A DNA stretch of 64,000 bases from assembly GCA_021831785.1 (NCBI GenBank), contig JAKBMB010000006.1, positions 145,559 through 209,558 of the forward strand, in the 5' to 3' direction. Shown here one piece after another: positions 45,211-56,314 of this stretch. Origin of the DNA: Deltaproteobacteria bacterium (GTDB lineage: Bacteria; Desulfobacterota; Binatia; Binatales; Binataceae). A model generated the notes under the pieces. The model did no database searches, was not told the origin of the DNA, and saw nothing but the letters and a program-made list of their open reading frames with translations. Both the position numbers and the translations under genes were made by a program. The stretch's first letter is position 1. Each line of letters opens with the position of its first letter.

Positions 45211-46596
45211 CTAATGAACGACCGCGCCGCTTGCGCCGCCGGCGGGATGCGGGAGCATCCCGGCGGGAATCAGAACCGCCAGCGTGCGTTGGGGTTGAGT
45301 CATGTATTCGGCCACCACGCGGCTTACATCGGCCGCGCTGACGCGATCGATGCCGGGCAGGTACTGGTCGAGCATCCGGTAATCGCCGAGCATCTCATAC
45401 TGCCCGAGCAGCATCGCTTCGCGAAAAATCGAGTCCTGCCCGTAAACGAAACTCGCCTGTACCAGATTCTTGGCCTTTTGCAGCTCCTCCGCGCTGGGCG
45501 CGCGGTCGCGCAGAGCCGCGATCTCGCCCTCGAGGACGCCGAGCGTATTCTCCGGCTTGACGTGGGGACGCAACTGCGCGGTGATCCAGAGCAGGTTCGG
45601 GTCGAACGACAGGCGATCATATTCGGCGTCCACGTTAACCACCATGCGGCGGTCCACGACGAGCTTTTTGTAAAGGCGCGAGCTTTTGCCGTCGGACAGT
45701 ATTTCTGCCGTGACATCCAGGGCGAAGCTGTCCGCGGCGCGATAGTTGGGCGCGTGAAATCCCAGCGCCACCGCGGGCAATTCCGCCGGCCGGCGAAGCT
45801 CGACCCGCCGCTCGCCCTTTTGTGCGGGTTCGACCTCGCTCACCGGCGGCGGTTTAGGGCCATTTTTGATCGGAGAAAAGCTCTCGCCGATCTGACGCAT
45901 CACTTCGTCGGCGTTGAAATCTCCCACGGCGACGACTACCGCGTTCTGGGGCGAGTAATAGACCTCATGATAGCGCAGCGCGTCGTCAAGCGTCAGGCGC
46001 TCAAGGTCGTTCATCCATCCGATGACCGGCCAATGATACGGGTGCTCGACAAAGGCCTGCGCTTGCGCCAATTCGGCGAGCGCGTCCTGGGGATTGTCCT
46101 CGGTGCGCAGCCTGCGCTCCTCGATTACGACCGCCTTTTCGGAGTCAAATCCTTGCGGGGCGAAATTGGCCATCCGGTCGGCCTCCAACCGGATCGGAAC
46201 GTCGAGATGGTTCTTGTTGATGACCTCGAAGTAGGCGGTGTAATTTTCGGTGGTGAAGGCGTTGTCCATACCGCCGTTTTCCTGAATGATGTTGGAAAAC
46301 TCCTCCGGACGGACCGTCTTCGTGCCGCGAAACATCAGATGCTCGACCAGATGGGAGAGGCCGGTCGCGCCGAACTTTTCGTTGCGCGACCCGACCTTGT
46401 AGAATACCACGAAAGCCGCGACCGGCGCCTTATGGTTCTCCAGTACCAACACCCTGAGTCCGTTCGGCAAAGTAGCGGTCCGTACGGCGTCGCTCAGCGC
46501 CGCCCTTGCGCATAGCGCGGGCAGCGCAACCATCCACAGCGCCAGGCACGCCGCTGCCGCAAGCGCGTACGCGCGATTTGTAAAGCGCAATTTCAT
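45211..46596 (-). CDS. M16 family zinc metallopeptidase, active subunit
   Basis: M16 peptidase of 461 residues with an N-terminal signal sequence (ALAAAACLALWMVALPALC). The inverted zinc motif HLVEH is at 82-86, with a further acidic segment (EERRLRTEDNPQDAL) about 75 residues later for the third ligand. N-terminal NGLRVLVLENHKAPVAAF and FYKVGSRNE are standard. Likely degrades peptides in the periplasm with the neighbouring inactive partner. Confidence 0.92.
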   Translation of the reverse strand: MKLRFTNRAYALAAAACLALWMVALPALCARAALSDAVRTATLPNGLRVLVLENHKAPVAAFVVFYKVGSRNEKFGATGLSHLVEHLMFRGTKTVRPEEFSNIIQENGGMDNAFTTENYTAYFEVINKNHLDVPIRLEADRMANFAPQGFDSEKAVVIEERRLRTEDNPQDALAELAQAQAFVEHPYHWPVIGWMNDLERLTLDDALRYHEVYYSPQNAVVVAVGDFNADEVMRQIGESFSPIKNGPKPPPVSEVEPAQKGERRVELRRPAELPAVALGFHAPNYRAADSFALDVTAEILSDGKSSRLYKKLVVDRRMVVNVDAEYDRLSFDPNLLWITAQLRPHVKPENTLGVLEGEIAALRDRAPSAEELQKAKNLVQASFVYGQDSIFREAMLLGQYEMLGDYRMLDQYLPGIDRVSAADVSRVVAEYMTQPQRTLAVLIPAGMLPHPAGGASGAVVH

Positions 46597-46730
46597 CGCC
46601 TCTACACAGTTAAGTCTGCATCGCGGCGCGTAGTCAAGCCGGACGCGCGATGTGGGAAGCGGCGTTGCTCGCCTCGCGCCGTCTAACCGACACCGCTGCG
46701 GACGCCAAAAGGCGTGGTAAGATAAGCCAT

Positions 46731-48815
46731 ATGACCGAGCGAGTTAAACCGCAGAGCGGACTCCACGATTTCAGGGGCGTGCTAGCCAAATTCGTGCGCA
46801 TGCTGTTCGGACGGGAGTTTCGCATCGATTCGTTTCCCGAGTTCAAGCCGATAGCGGCCTTCAGTTTTCCCTTGCGCGAGGGTCTGAGGATTTGCCTGCC
46901 GGAGCGCGTTGAAGAATTACCCGGCCAAAGCCCGGCCTTCAGCTACTACAAGGTGCTGGCGGCTCATCTGGCGGCGCGCCATGAGTTTGGCAGCTTCTCA
47001 CTGGCGCTGGGGGAACTGCCAGGCTTCGAGGGGCGGTCCGAGAGCGGAGCGCAGGCGCTGGAGGCTTTCGCCGAGGCGTTTCCTGACCGCCAACTCGGCG
47101 CCGCGCTGATGCGACTTTGCGAAGCGGCCCGTATTGACGCCGCGATGGCGCGCAAGTATCGGGGACTGGCGCGCGAGCTGGCCGAGGTGAATCGAGCTCT
47201 CGCAGGCAGGTTCAAGCCCGAGGCCTTAAGCAGCGTGTTAATCAGGTCTGCGCTTTTGCCCAACGGCGGTGACCGGTTCGACCGCTCGGCGCTAAGCGAA
47301 AAGGCGTCGTCTTTTTTTGCTCCCCTTCGTCTAGCGCAAGCTTCGGTGCGTACGAGCGCGGTCCAAGCGATGGCGCTTTATGATTGGCTCAACGAGCTGC
47401 TTCAAGCCGCGGCGAGCTTCGGCGACGCGATCGAGGCCATGGAAGGCCACGCTGACCCGCTCGAAGAACTGGCGCGCGAGATGGACGGTGACACCGCTGC
47501 GGACGCGGGCTATGAAGAGCCGCGCGACCAGAGCGAATTTGATCGCGAAGCGGGCAACTCGGCGCAGACCCGCACCGAGCATCAACGCGGTCAACCATCG
47601 AGCGGAAAGTCGCTCGCGGCGCGCAAGACCCATAATTTGCGCAACTCGCGCGGCGCGCTCGAGTTTGCTCAAGCGCAGGGCGCGGATGGGCGAATCGACG
47701 GCGCCCCACCCAACGAACTCGCGCAGCGCCGGACGCGCCAGATTCAGGAATTGCGCGCGCAGTTGGCCGAGGCCGGATCGACGGCGCGGGCGGGACAACG
47801 CCTCGGCAGCTCGTTCGGCGACGAGGACGACTCCTACTATTCGTACGACGAATGGGATTACAAGACCGCCGATTACCGGCGCGGATGGTGCCGGTTGCGC
47901 GAGGTTAAGCTGAGCGGTGACGGCGGCGAGTTCTACCGCGCCACCCTGGAGCGCTACGCTCAGCTCGTGCCGGTGGTGCGCCGCCATTTTCAGCGCGTGC
48001 GGCCGCAGGCGTTCAAGATGGTCCGGGGCTTGGAAGACGGCGAGGAGCTCGATCTGGAGCGCTCGGTCGAAGCCCGGGTGGCCCGTGTGATGGGCCAGTC
48101 GCCCGACTCGCGGCTCTACCGCGCGCGCCAGAAAGAGGCGCGGGACGTGGCCACGCTCTTTTTGCTCGATATGTCGGCATCGACCGACGAGCCGCTGAAG
48201 CTCAAGCCCGGCTCGCCGGCGGCCGGCAGCGACATCGAGGATTGGCTTAAACCCTGGCAGGAGCGGCCGCCGAGCGCGCGTCCACGGCGCATAATCGATA
48301 TCAACAAAGAAGCGCTGGTGATTATGGTCCAGGCCCTCGAAGAGATCGGCGACGCCTACGCGATTATGGGATTTTCCGGGCACGGACGCCAAAATGTCGA
48401 GTTCTACGTGATTAAGGAGTTCGGCTGGCCGCTGAGCGAGGCGGCCAAGGCGCGCATCGGCGCGATCGAGCCCAGGCGTTCGACCCGGATGGGCGCCGCG
48501 ATCCGCCACGCGCGCGAAAAGTTCAGAGACGTGACCGCGCGCTCAAGGCACGTGTTTCTGCTCAGCGACGGCTTTCCACAGGATTTCGATTACGGCGAAG
48601 ACGCGCGCTCGCACCTCTACGGATTGCAAGACACGATGGTCGCGCTGCGGGAGCTGGAGATGGCCGGCGCGATGCCGTTTTGTGTGACGGTTGACCGCTG
48701 CGGCCACGACTATCTGCGCCAGATGTGCCGCTCGTCGCGCTATCTGGTGATTGAAGACATTACTTCGCTGCCGCGGGAGCTGCCGAAGATTTACGAGCAA
48801 ATCGTACGCTGGTGA
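46731..48815 (+). CDS. Large von Willebrand factor A protein (NorD/CbbO-like)
   Basis: Protein of 694 residues. The N-terminal ~270 residues are helical; a charged, low-complexity middle region follows; the C-terminal ~230 residues form a VWA domain with the metal-ion site LLDMSAS (about 480) and later SGHG and RSTRMGAAIRHA segments. It resembles NorD/CbbO proteins, which work with MoxR-type AAA ATPases to activate metalloenzymes. No MoxR gene is next to it here. The ATG at 46731 is chosen because upstream sequence is not family-like. Confidence 0.82.
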   Translation: MTERVKPQSGLHDFRGVLAKFVRMLFGREFRIDSFPEFKPIAAFSFPLREGLRICLPERVEELPGQSPAFSYYKVLAAHLAARHEFGSFSLALGELPGFEGRSESGAQALEAFAEAFPDRQLGAALMRLCEAARIDAAMARKYRGLARELAEVNRALAGRFKPEALSSVLIRSALLPNGGDRFDRSALSEKASSFFAPLRLAQASVRTSAVQAMALYDWLNELLQAAASFGDAIEAMEGHADPLEELAREMDGDTAADAGYEEPRDQSEFDREAGNSAQTRTEHQRGQPSSGKSLAARKTHNLRNSRGALEFAQAQGADGRIDGAPPNELAQRRTRQIQELRAQLAEAGSTARAGQRLGSSFGDEDDSYYSYDEWDYKTADYRRGWCRLREVKLSGDGGEFYRATLERYAQLVPVVRRHFQRVRPQAFKMVRGLEDGEELDLERSVEARVARVMGQSPDSRLYRARQKEARDVATLFLLDMSASTDEPLKLKPGSPAAGSDIEDWLKPWQERPPSARPRRIIDINKEALVIMVQALEEIGDAYAIMGFSGHGRQNVEFYVIKEFGWPLSEAAKARIGAIEPRRSTRMGAAIRHAREKFRDVTARSRHVFLLSDGFPQDFDYGEDARSHLYGLQDTMVALRELEMAGAMPFCVTVDRCGHDYLRQMCRSSRYLVIEDITSLPRELPKIYEQIVRW

Positions 48816-48913
48816 ACCTCAAAGGCCCGCCGTCGCAAAAAGAGAACCCGACCTCCCATCCTCGCGCGGCAACGTTTCTTGCCGCTGACCTCGCGACCCC
48901 TGTCGTCCCAAGG

Positions 48914-49159
48914 GCCTGTGAATTTTTAGCAAGCTGCCGCATGCTGCCGCAGGCTGGAGCCGATATATCTCCAGTGGGGCTGGCCGCGGTGCCCGCCCGT
49001 GCTCCGCGCGGGCAGGGCCGCCCGCGCCGCCGAGGCCCGCGGACCGGGCAACGTCCAACGCACCAAAAACCCGCAGGCCGGTCCTCTGCCTTTGGCGTAT
49101 GCCGCAGGCATAGGGCGCGGACTTCCGAGTCTTCAGCGATGAAGTTATTTTCGCTTCAG
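48914..49159 (+). repeat. Dispersed repeat, copy A (interrupted)
   Basis: The left part (48914 to about 49000: CCTGTGAATTTTT, AGCTGCCGCATG, GCCGATAT, AGTGGGGC) matches, in opposite orientation, the copy at 60537-60645. The right end TTATTTTCGCTTCAG (49145-49159) matches the other end of that copy. About 150 extra GC-rich bases lie between them. No gene is seen in 48816-49300 apart from this element. Confidence 0.6.
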
Positions 49160-49300
49160 AGCTAATTACCGGACATAAATTAGGGCTCGCGTTACGCCGG
49201 CGAGGGTGACGATGCCGTGGATGCGGTCGGTGGGCTGAATATGCTGGCGCAGCAGCCCAATCGCGGTCTGCGCAACGACCAGCGCGGGGTGTTCCGGGGC

Positions 49301-49546
49301 TCATTTGGGATGTGGAATGATGTCGAGCAGAATGAAGGCATCGCCCTTGATCTGGAAATAGAACCGCCAGCCGCCGTTGACCCTGGCCTGCCAGATGTCG
49401 CGGGCCTCGTCGTACTTTTTGGCACGTAAGGATTGGTGGCGAAGGTTTTCGCTTAGGAACTGCGCGCGCCGGTCAAACGCCCGTCGCACTGCCGCTGGCG
49501 CCTCTCGGTAGCTTCGGCGAAAGCGCTCCGTATAGAGCAGGCGCAT
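49301..49546 (-). CDS. RelE/ParE-superfamily toxin-like protein
   Basis: Protein of 81 residues: TERFRRSYREAPAAVRRAFDRRAQFLSENLRHQSLRAKKY, then IWQARVNGGWRFYFQIKGDAFILLDIIPHPK, the RelE-fold pattern with its central Arg/Tyr strand. Its ATG overlaps the stop of the AbrB-type gene by one base, the arrangement of a toxin-antitoxin pair. Differs clearly from the RelE at 28946. Confidence 0.8.
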   Translation of the reverse strand: MRLLYTERFRRSYREAPAAVRRAFDRRAQFLSENLRHQSLRAKKYDEARDIWQARVNGGWRFYFQIKGDAFILLDIIPHPK

Positions 49547-49845
49547 CAGGAGGCGCGCGGCCTCTCGCCCTCATGAAGTGAACCCAGCATCTCCTTGACC
49601 GAGCTAAAAGGACCGTGGATGCGGCCCCGCTTTACATCCTCTAAGGCTTGGGCCAAGCGTTTTTCGACCAGTGCTTTAGGGATGAGCACGACTTTGTCGT
49701 CCTTAAGCTCGACCTCCAGGTAGTCGCCCGGCTTAAGCCCGAGCCGGTCGTGAATCTTCTTCGGGATGATGACCTGGCGGCTTGCGCCGATCTTCACGAC
49801 CGACGTTACGGATGGGGCGGCCTTCCGACTTGTTTGAGTTTTCAT
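49546..49845 (-). CDS. AbrB/MazE-type antitoxin
   Basis: Protein of 99 residues. A SpoVT/AbrB DNA-binding domain occupies residues ~14-60 (VVKIGASRQVIIPKKIHDRLGLKPGDYLEVELKDDKVVLIPK), followed by a helical C-terminus for toxin binding. Start at ATG 49845 is preceded by an A+T-rich segment (AAAAACAATTAT on the - strand), a likely autoregulated promoter. Pairs with the toxin at 49301. Confidence 0.82.
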   Translation of the reverse strand: MKTQTSRKAAPSVTSVVKIGASRQVIIPKKIHDRLGLKPGDYLEVELKDDKVVLIPKALVEKRLAQALEDVKRGRIHGPFSSVKEMLGSLHEGERPRAS

Positions 49846-49895
49846 ATAATTGTTTTTTACAAGTGCGGCTCTCAAAGTCAACACGGGCCCGCGCA

Positions 49896-50090
49896 GTGTC
49901 ACCGGCGAGCATCCGGCGTAAGCTCTCGGCGCTGTGGTTGCTGTTCGACTACCTGTGCGAACGTAATGCCGTCTCGGGCAATCCCGTCGACGGCGTCAAG
50001 CGGCCGGCCGCCAATGGCAACGAGGGCTCCACTCCGGTGGGCGATGTCCGGGAAGAAACGGACGCCGAGGCGCTAGTCTCCCGAGTTTAA
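49896..50090 (+). pseudogene. Tyrosine recombinase (phage-type integrase) N-terminal fragment
   Basis: The frame reads VSPASIRRKLSALWLLFDYLCERNAVSGNPVDGVKRP, the end of a SAM-like core-binding domain of phage/XerC-type integrases. After GNEGSTP it degenerates and stops. Neither the beginning of the domain nor the catalytic R-H-R-Y domain is present. A relic of an integrase, consistent with past insertion at this site. Confidence 0.7.
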
Positions 50091-50152
50091 GGTCCGTTGA
50101 ATAATTCGGAGCTAATGCGCGGGCCGCTGCACCAGCCGGAGGCACCGCTGCT

Positions 50153-50304
50153 TTCGTCATCCTGAGCCGTGTCGAAGGATCCCGCGCGGTCTTCCGCGCG
50201 CCCGGGATCGCTCGCTCAGCTCGACGCCCGGAGTTCCGGGCGAGGTCCCTCGACTCCGCTCCCCTTCGGCAAGCTCAGGGGGTCGCTTGGCTCGGGATGA
50301 CGAA
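50153..50304. repeat. Inverted-repeat element, ~150 bp
   Basis: TTCGTCATCCTGAGCC at 50153-50168 pairs with GGCTCGGGATGACGAA at 50289-50304 with one mismatch. Smaller hairpins such as CCGCGCGG/CCGCGCG and CGCCCGGA/TCCGGGCG lie within. The stretch 50091-50407 holds no gene. Elements with these ends occur scattered in many GC-rich environmental genomes (recollection) and are non-coding. Confidence 0.6.
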
Positions 50305-50407
50305 GGTGGTGCTCACGGCGGACCGCGCGAGTTCGTTTACTGCGCCACCCTCCGTTCAGGATGACGAGGTAGGGATCATCTTCTAAACGAAGTTTTTACT
50401 TGCCGCA

Positions 50408-53346
<2,939 letters not shown>

Positions 53347-53481
53347 TTACGTTTGAATCTATCAGCTAGCGCGAAGGCGATCCAAACGGCGCCGCCGGGC
53401 GCGCGGAAACGATGTCATGGCTGGGGTGAAAATCTCCCTCTTGTTGGAGGGGCGAGAGCTTGACAAGCCGTCGCGGGCCGA

Positions 53482-54108
53482 TTATCTCGCAATGTCTTTT
53501 AAGTGATCGATGACATCCAGGTGTTCCACGCGCCAGTTTTCGTCGTGAACGAGGACCTGAATCGACCCCAGATCGCTCAGCGGCTCGACCCCGGTGAGAC
53601 GCCGCGCCACGGAGCGGATCACGCCCCGATGCGCGGTCAGCAAAACGCTGCCGCCAAGCGCCGTCTCACGGCCGGTCTCCTGCCAAGTTTTAAGCACCTG
53701 CTCGAGCCCTCGATCGACTCGAGAAGCGAACGCGGCGCGGCTCTCGCCCATTGGGTAGGCGTAACTTGACTCAAATCGACGCTCACTCCAACAAGCGAAG
53801 TGGTCCGGATAGCGCAGGCGAATTTCCTCGGCCGTCAGGCCTTCGAAAAGACCAAAGTCTATCTCCGCGAATTCGTCTACGGTGGTAATCGCAGCCGTTC
53901 CGCCGGCGATCAGGCTAGCGCTTTCCGTCGCGCGCTTGAGCGGGCTGGAAAACACGCAAGCAAATTTCTCTTGGGCCAGGAAGCGGCCAACTGCGCGCAT
54001 CTGCGCGCGGCCCAGCGCCGATAGGCTTACGTCGCTGCGGCCGTGATAACGCACGCTCGACTCGCCCGCGGTCTCGCCGTGGCGCACGAGGATCAGAGTC
54101 GCCTTCAT
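53482..54108 (-). CDS. Histidine phosphatase family protein
   Basis: Branch-1 histidine phosphatase of 208 residues. The phosphorylated histidine is in LVRHGET near the N-terminus and the second in TAHRGVIR. Substrate could be a phosphoglycerate, phosphoserine or alpha-ribazole phosphate; sequence alone does not say. The ATG at 54108 begins directly at the fold, and the upstream open frame is not family-like. A 240-base gap separates it from eno. Confidence 0.86.
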   Translation of the reverse strand: MKATLILVRHGETAGESSVRYHGRSDVSLSALGRAQMRAVGRFLAQEKFACVFSSPLKRATESASLIAGGTAAITTVDEFAEIDFGLFEGLTAEEIRLRYPDHFACWSERRFESSYAYPMGESRAAFASRVDRGLEQVLKTWQETGRETALGGSVLLTAHRGVIRSVARRLTGVEPLSDLGSIQVLVHDENWRVEHLDVIDHLKDIAR

Positions 54109-54340
54109 CAAAAAGCGCCTCTTCTTCGATCCGGCCGTTTCGCCGCTTCGCCTGGCAGCCGTCGAATGAGCCGCGTGCGACCCGCGAAAACCATGTGAGC
54201 GACCTACGCGAGAAAATCCGGGCCGGCGGCACGAGGCGACTCGCACAACTCAGGCAAAGCGGCCCCAGTGCGGAGCGCGGCTTCCAACTTGAGCGCGTGC
54301 TTTATCTTGAGTGCCGCGATCAGCCGGTTGAAGCGGCGGC

Positions 54341-55636
54341 CTAGTCATCGAGAGGATTGAGTACGAGGCCGGTGAGGAGCTTGGGAAAGAAATAGGTCGA
54401 CTTCTCCGGCATCGTCGCCCCGGCCTCGCTGACCTCTTCAATCTCGCGCAGCAACGGCGGGTTAAGCAGGAACGCCGCCGTGCCACCTGCGGCTTGGGCG
54501 ACCGCGTTGAGCGCGCTTTCGGCTTCGTGCGTGTACTCGATGTTACCCTCCGTCTTAAGCCAAGCCTCCTCGAGTCCCAGAACCTGTTTGAACACTACTT
54601 GGTGCAAAATCGACACGTCGAGCTTGCGCGTTGGCGGCGGCAGTTGAGCCATGGCGTCGTCGAGCGGCGCGTCGTCTTTAAGCCGCATTAGGTAAAACCC
54701 TGCGGGATCATCGAACGCCGCCGCGATCGTATGCGCGCCATCCTGCGTAAGACGCGTGCGCAACTGCGCCGGGCCACCGGCCCGTTCGAGCTCAAACCAG
54801 GGCGCGGCGCGTTGCGCGAAGCTGCGCAGGATACCCGGGTCCAAACGGCGCAGTATGCGATGGAAGGACAGTACGGCTAGCCCCGGGTCCGCGGACGACG
54901 TTAGCGTAATCATCGTGTAGTCGTACGGATGCGGCAGGGGCGGGTTGTTTTCCTCGGCGCGCCGCTGTGCGCGGTAAAGGCGCGCGGTCTCATAGCGATG
55001 GTGGCCGTCGGCGATAAAGATCGGCCGGTCGGCCAAGGCGCCCTGGAGCGCTGCGATCTGCTCACGGGCGTCGATCATGCGAATGTAGTTCTCGATGCCC
55101 AGGCGGTCGACGACGCGCAGCAGCGGCGCGCGCTTTTCGAGCTGCCGGCGAATCTCCTCGAACTGCGCGCATGCGCCGCGGTAGACGGCAAAGATGGAGC
55201 TCACGTTAGCGCGCGTGGCCGAGAGCAACTGCAAGCGGTCCTGCTTGGGGCCGGCAAAGGTTTTCTCGTGCGGTAGTATACGGCCGTCCTGGGGATGGTC
55301 GAGACGAATCCTCGCGATCAATCCCTCGCGGCGCATCCGCCGCCCCTCGAGGTCGAAGATTTGCGTGTAAAGGTAAAACCCCGGGAGGGCTGCGCGCGTG
55401 AGAATCTTTTGCTCGCGCCATTGCCGCAAGGTTTGCGCGGCTGCCCCGTAGCGGTCGGCCTCGAGGCCCAGTTCCAGGCGCACGATATTGTAGGGGCTAC
55501 GCGCGTAAAGCTGCGCTTGCAGGGCGCTGTCGATAAGATCGTAAGGCGGCGCCACGACCGCGGCCATATCGCCGCATCGGCGCGCGTCGTAGATCAAGGC
55601 CCGAAACGGCTCGATGCGATGCGTAAGCTGACTCAT
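54341..55636 (-). CDS. DUF1015 family protein
   Basis: Protein of 431 residues matching DUF1015: FRALIYD...VVAPPYDLID, SPYNIVRLELG, LPHEKTFAGPKQDRLQLLSATRANVSSIFAVY, and IADGHHRYETA in the middle. The histidine-rich ADGHHRYE segment suggests a catalytic or metal site, but the family has no established function; it resembles a ParB-like/SerK kinase fold in some members. It is ten bases after the tsaC-like gene, at the end of the purine/alr string. Confidence 0.85.
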   Translation of the reverse strand: MSQLTHRIEPFRALIYDARRCGDMAAVVAPPYDLIDSALQAQLYARSPYNIVRLELGLEADRYGAAAQTLRQWREQKILTRAALPGFYLYTQIFDLEGRRMRREGLIARIRLDHPQDGRILPHEKTFAGPKQDRLQLLSATRANVSSIFAVYRGACAQFEEIRRQLEKRAPLLRVVDRLGIENYIRMIDAREQIAALQGALADRPIFIADGHHRYETARLYRAQRRAEENNPPLPHPYDYTMITLTSSADPGLAVLSFHRILRRLDPGILRSFAQRAAPWFELERAGGPAQLRTRLTQDGAHTIAAAFDDPAGFYLMRLKDDAPLDDAMAQLPPPTRKLDVSILHQVVFKQVLGLEEAWLKTEGNIEYTHEAESALNAVAQAAGGTAAFLLNPPLLREIEEVSEAGATMPEKSTYFFPKLLTGLVLNPLDD

Positions 55637-55645
55637 AGCCGGGCT

Positions 55646-56314
55646 TCAGTCCGCAAGGGCCGCGCGAAGCGAAGCTTCGGCAACCGCTCCGCAGCGCACA
55701 ATTTGTAGCCGGCCGCGCTCGAAGGCGACCACCGTAGAAGGAAGTTCGGCGCCGAGATATCCGCCGTCCACGTAAGCCTCCACCGCGCTGCCCAGCGTGG
55801 CGCGGGCCTGCGCAAGCGTCCTGGCGGCGGGCTCGCCGCTCAAGTTGGCGCTGGTTGCGGTGAGCGGGCGTCCAAGGCCGAGCGCGAGGGCGCGCGCCAG
55901 CGGATGGGAAGAGACCCGCACCGCGACGCCGCCGCTCGGTCCCACAAGCTCGGGCGTGAGCGAAGACCGCGCCGGCAGCACGATCGTCAGCGGACCGGGC
56001 CAGAACACCTCGGCCAGCCGGCGCGCGAGCGGGGGAATTTCCTGCGCGACCTCGAGCGCATGCTCAAGCTTCCCCAGGATAAGTCCCACCGCGTTGCCGG
56101 GCTCGCGCCGCTTGAGCGCGAACAAACGCGCCAGCGCCGGCCTGGAGCAGGCGTCGACGCCGAGCGCGTAGAACGTCTCGGTCGGATAAACGACCGCCCG
56201 CGCCTTAAGCAGCGCTTCCAGCGCCGCCGCGAGCAAGGCCTCGCGCTCGGCATCCGCAGAGTCGCCGGCCCTCGTGGCAGGCTTCGCCTCTAAGCTCACT
56301 TCCTTTCTCGCCAA
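55646..56314 (-). CDS. tsaC: L-threonylcarbamoyladenylate synthase (Sua5/YrdC/YwlC family)
   Basis: Protein of 222 residues for the first step of tRNA t6A37 formation. VVYPTETFYALGVDA, the phosphate-binding KRREPGN, FWPGPLTIVL and TATSANLSGEPA are the family motifs. It has the short TsaC length without a Sua5 C-terminal domain. The first ~20 residues overlap purD by 19 bases and are variable. Confidence 0.92.
   Translation of the reverse strand: MARKEVSLEAKPATRAGDSADAEREALLAAALEALLKARAVVYPTETFYALGVDACSRPALARLFALKRREPGNAVGLILGKLEHALEVAQEIPPLARRLAEVFWPGPLTIVLPARSSLTPELVGPSGGVAVRVSSHPLARALALGLGRPLTATSANLSGEPAARTLAQARATLGSAVEAYVDGGYLGAELPSTVVAFERGRLQIVRCGAVAEASLRAALAD

Noticed and set aside
45187..46515. 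Long open frame (442 codons) on the + strand
   Set aside because: Antisense to the active M16 peptidase gene.
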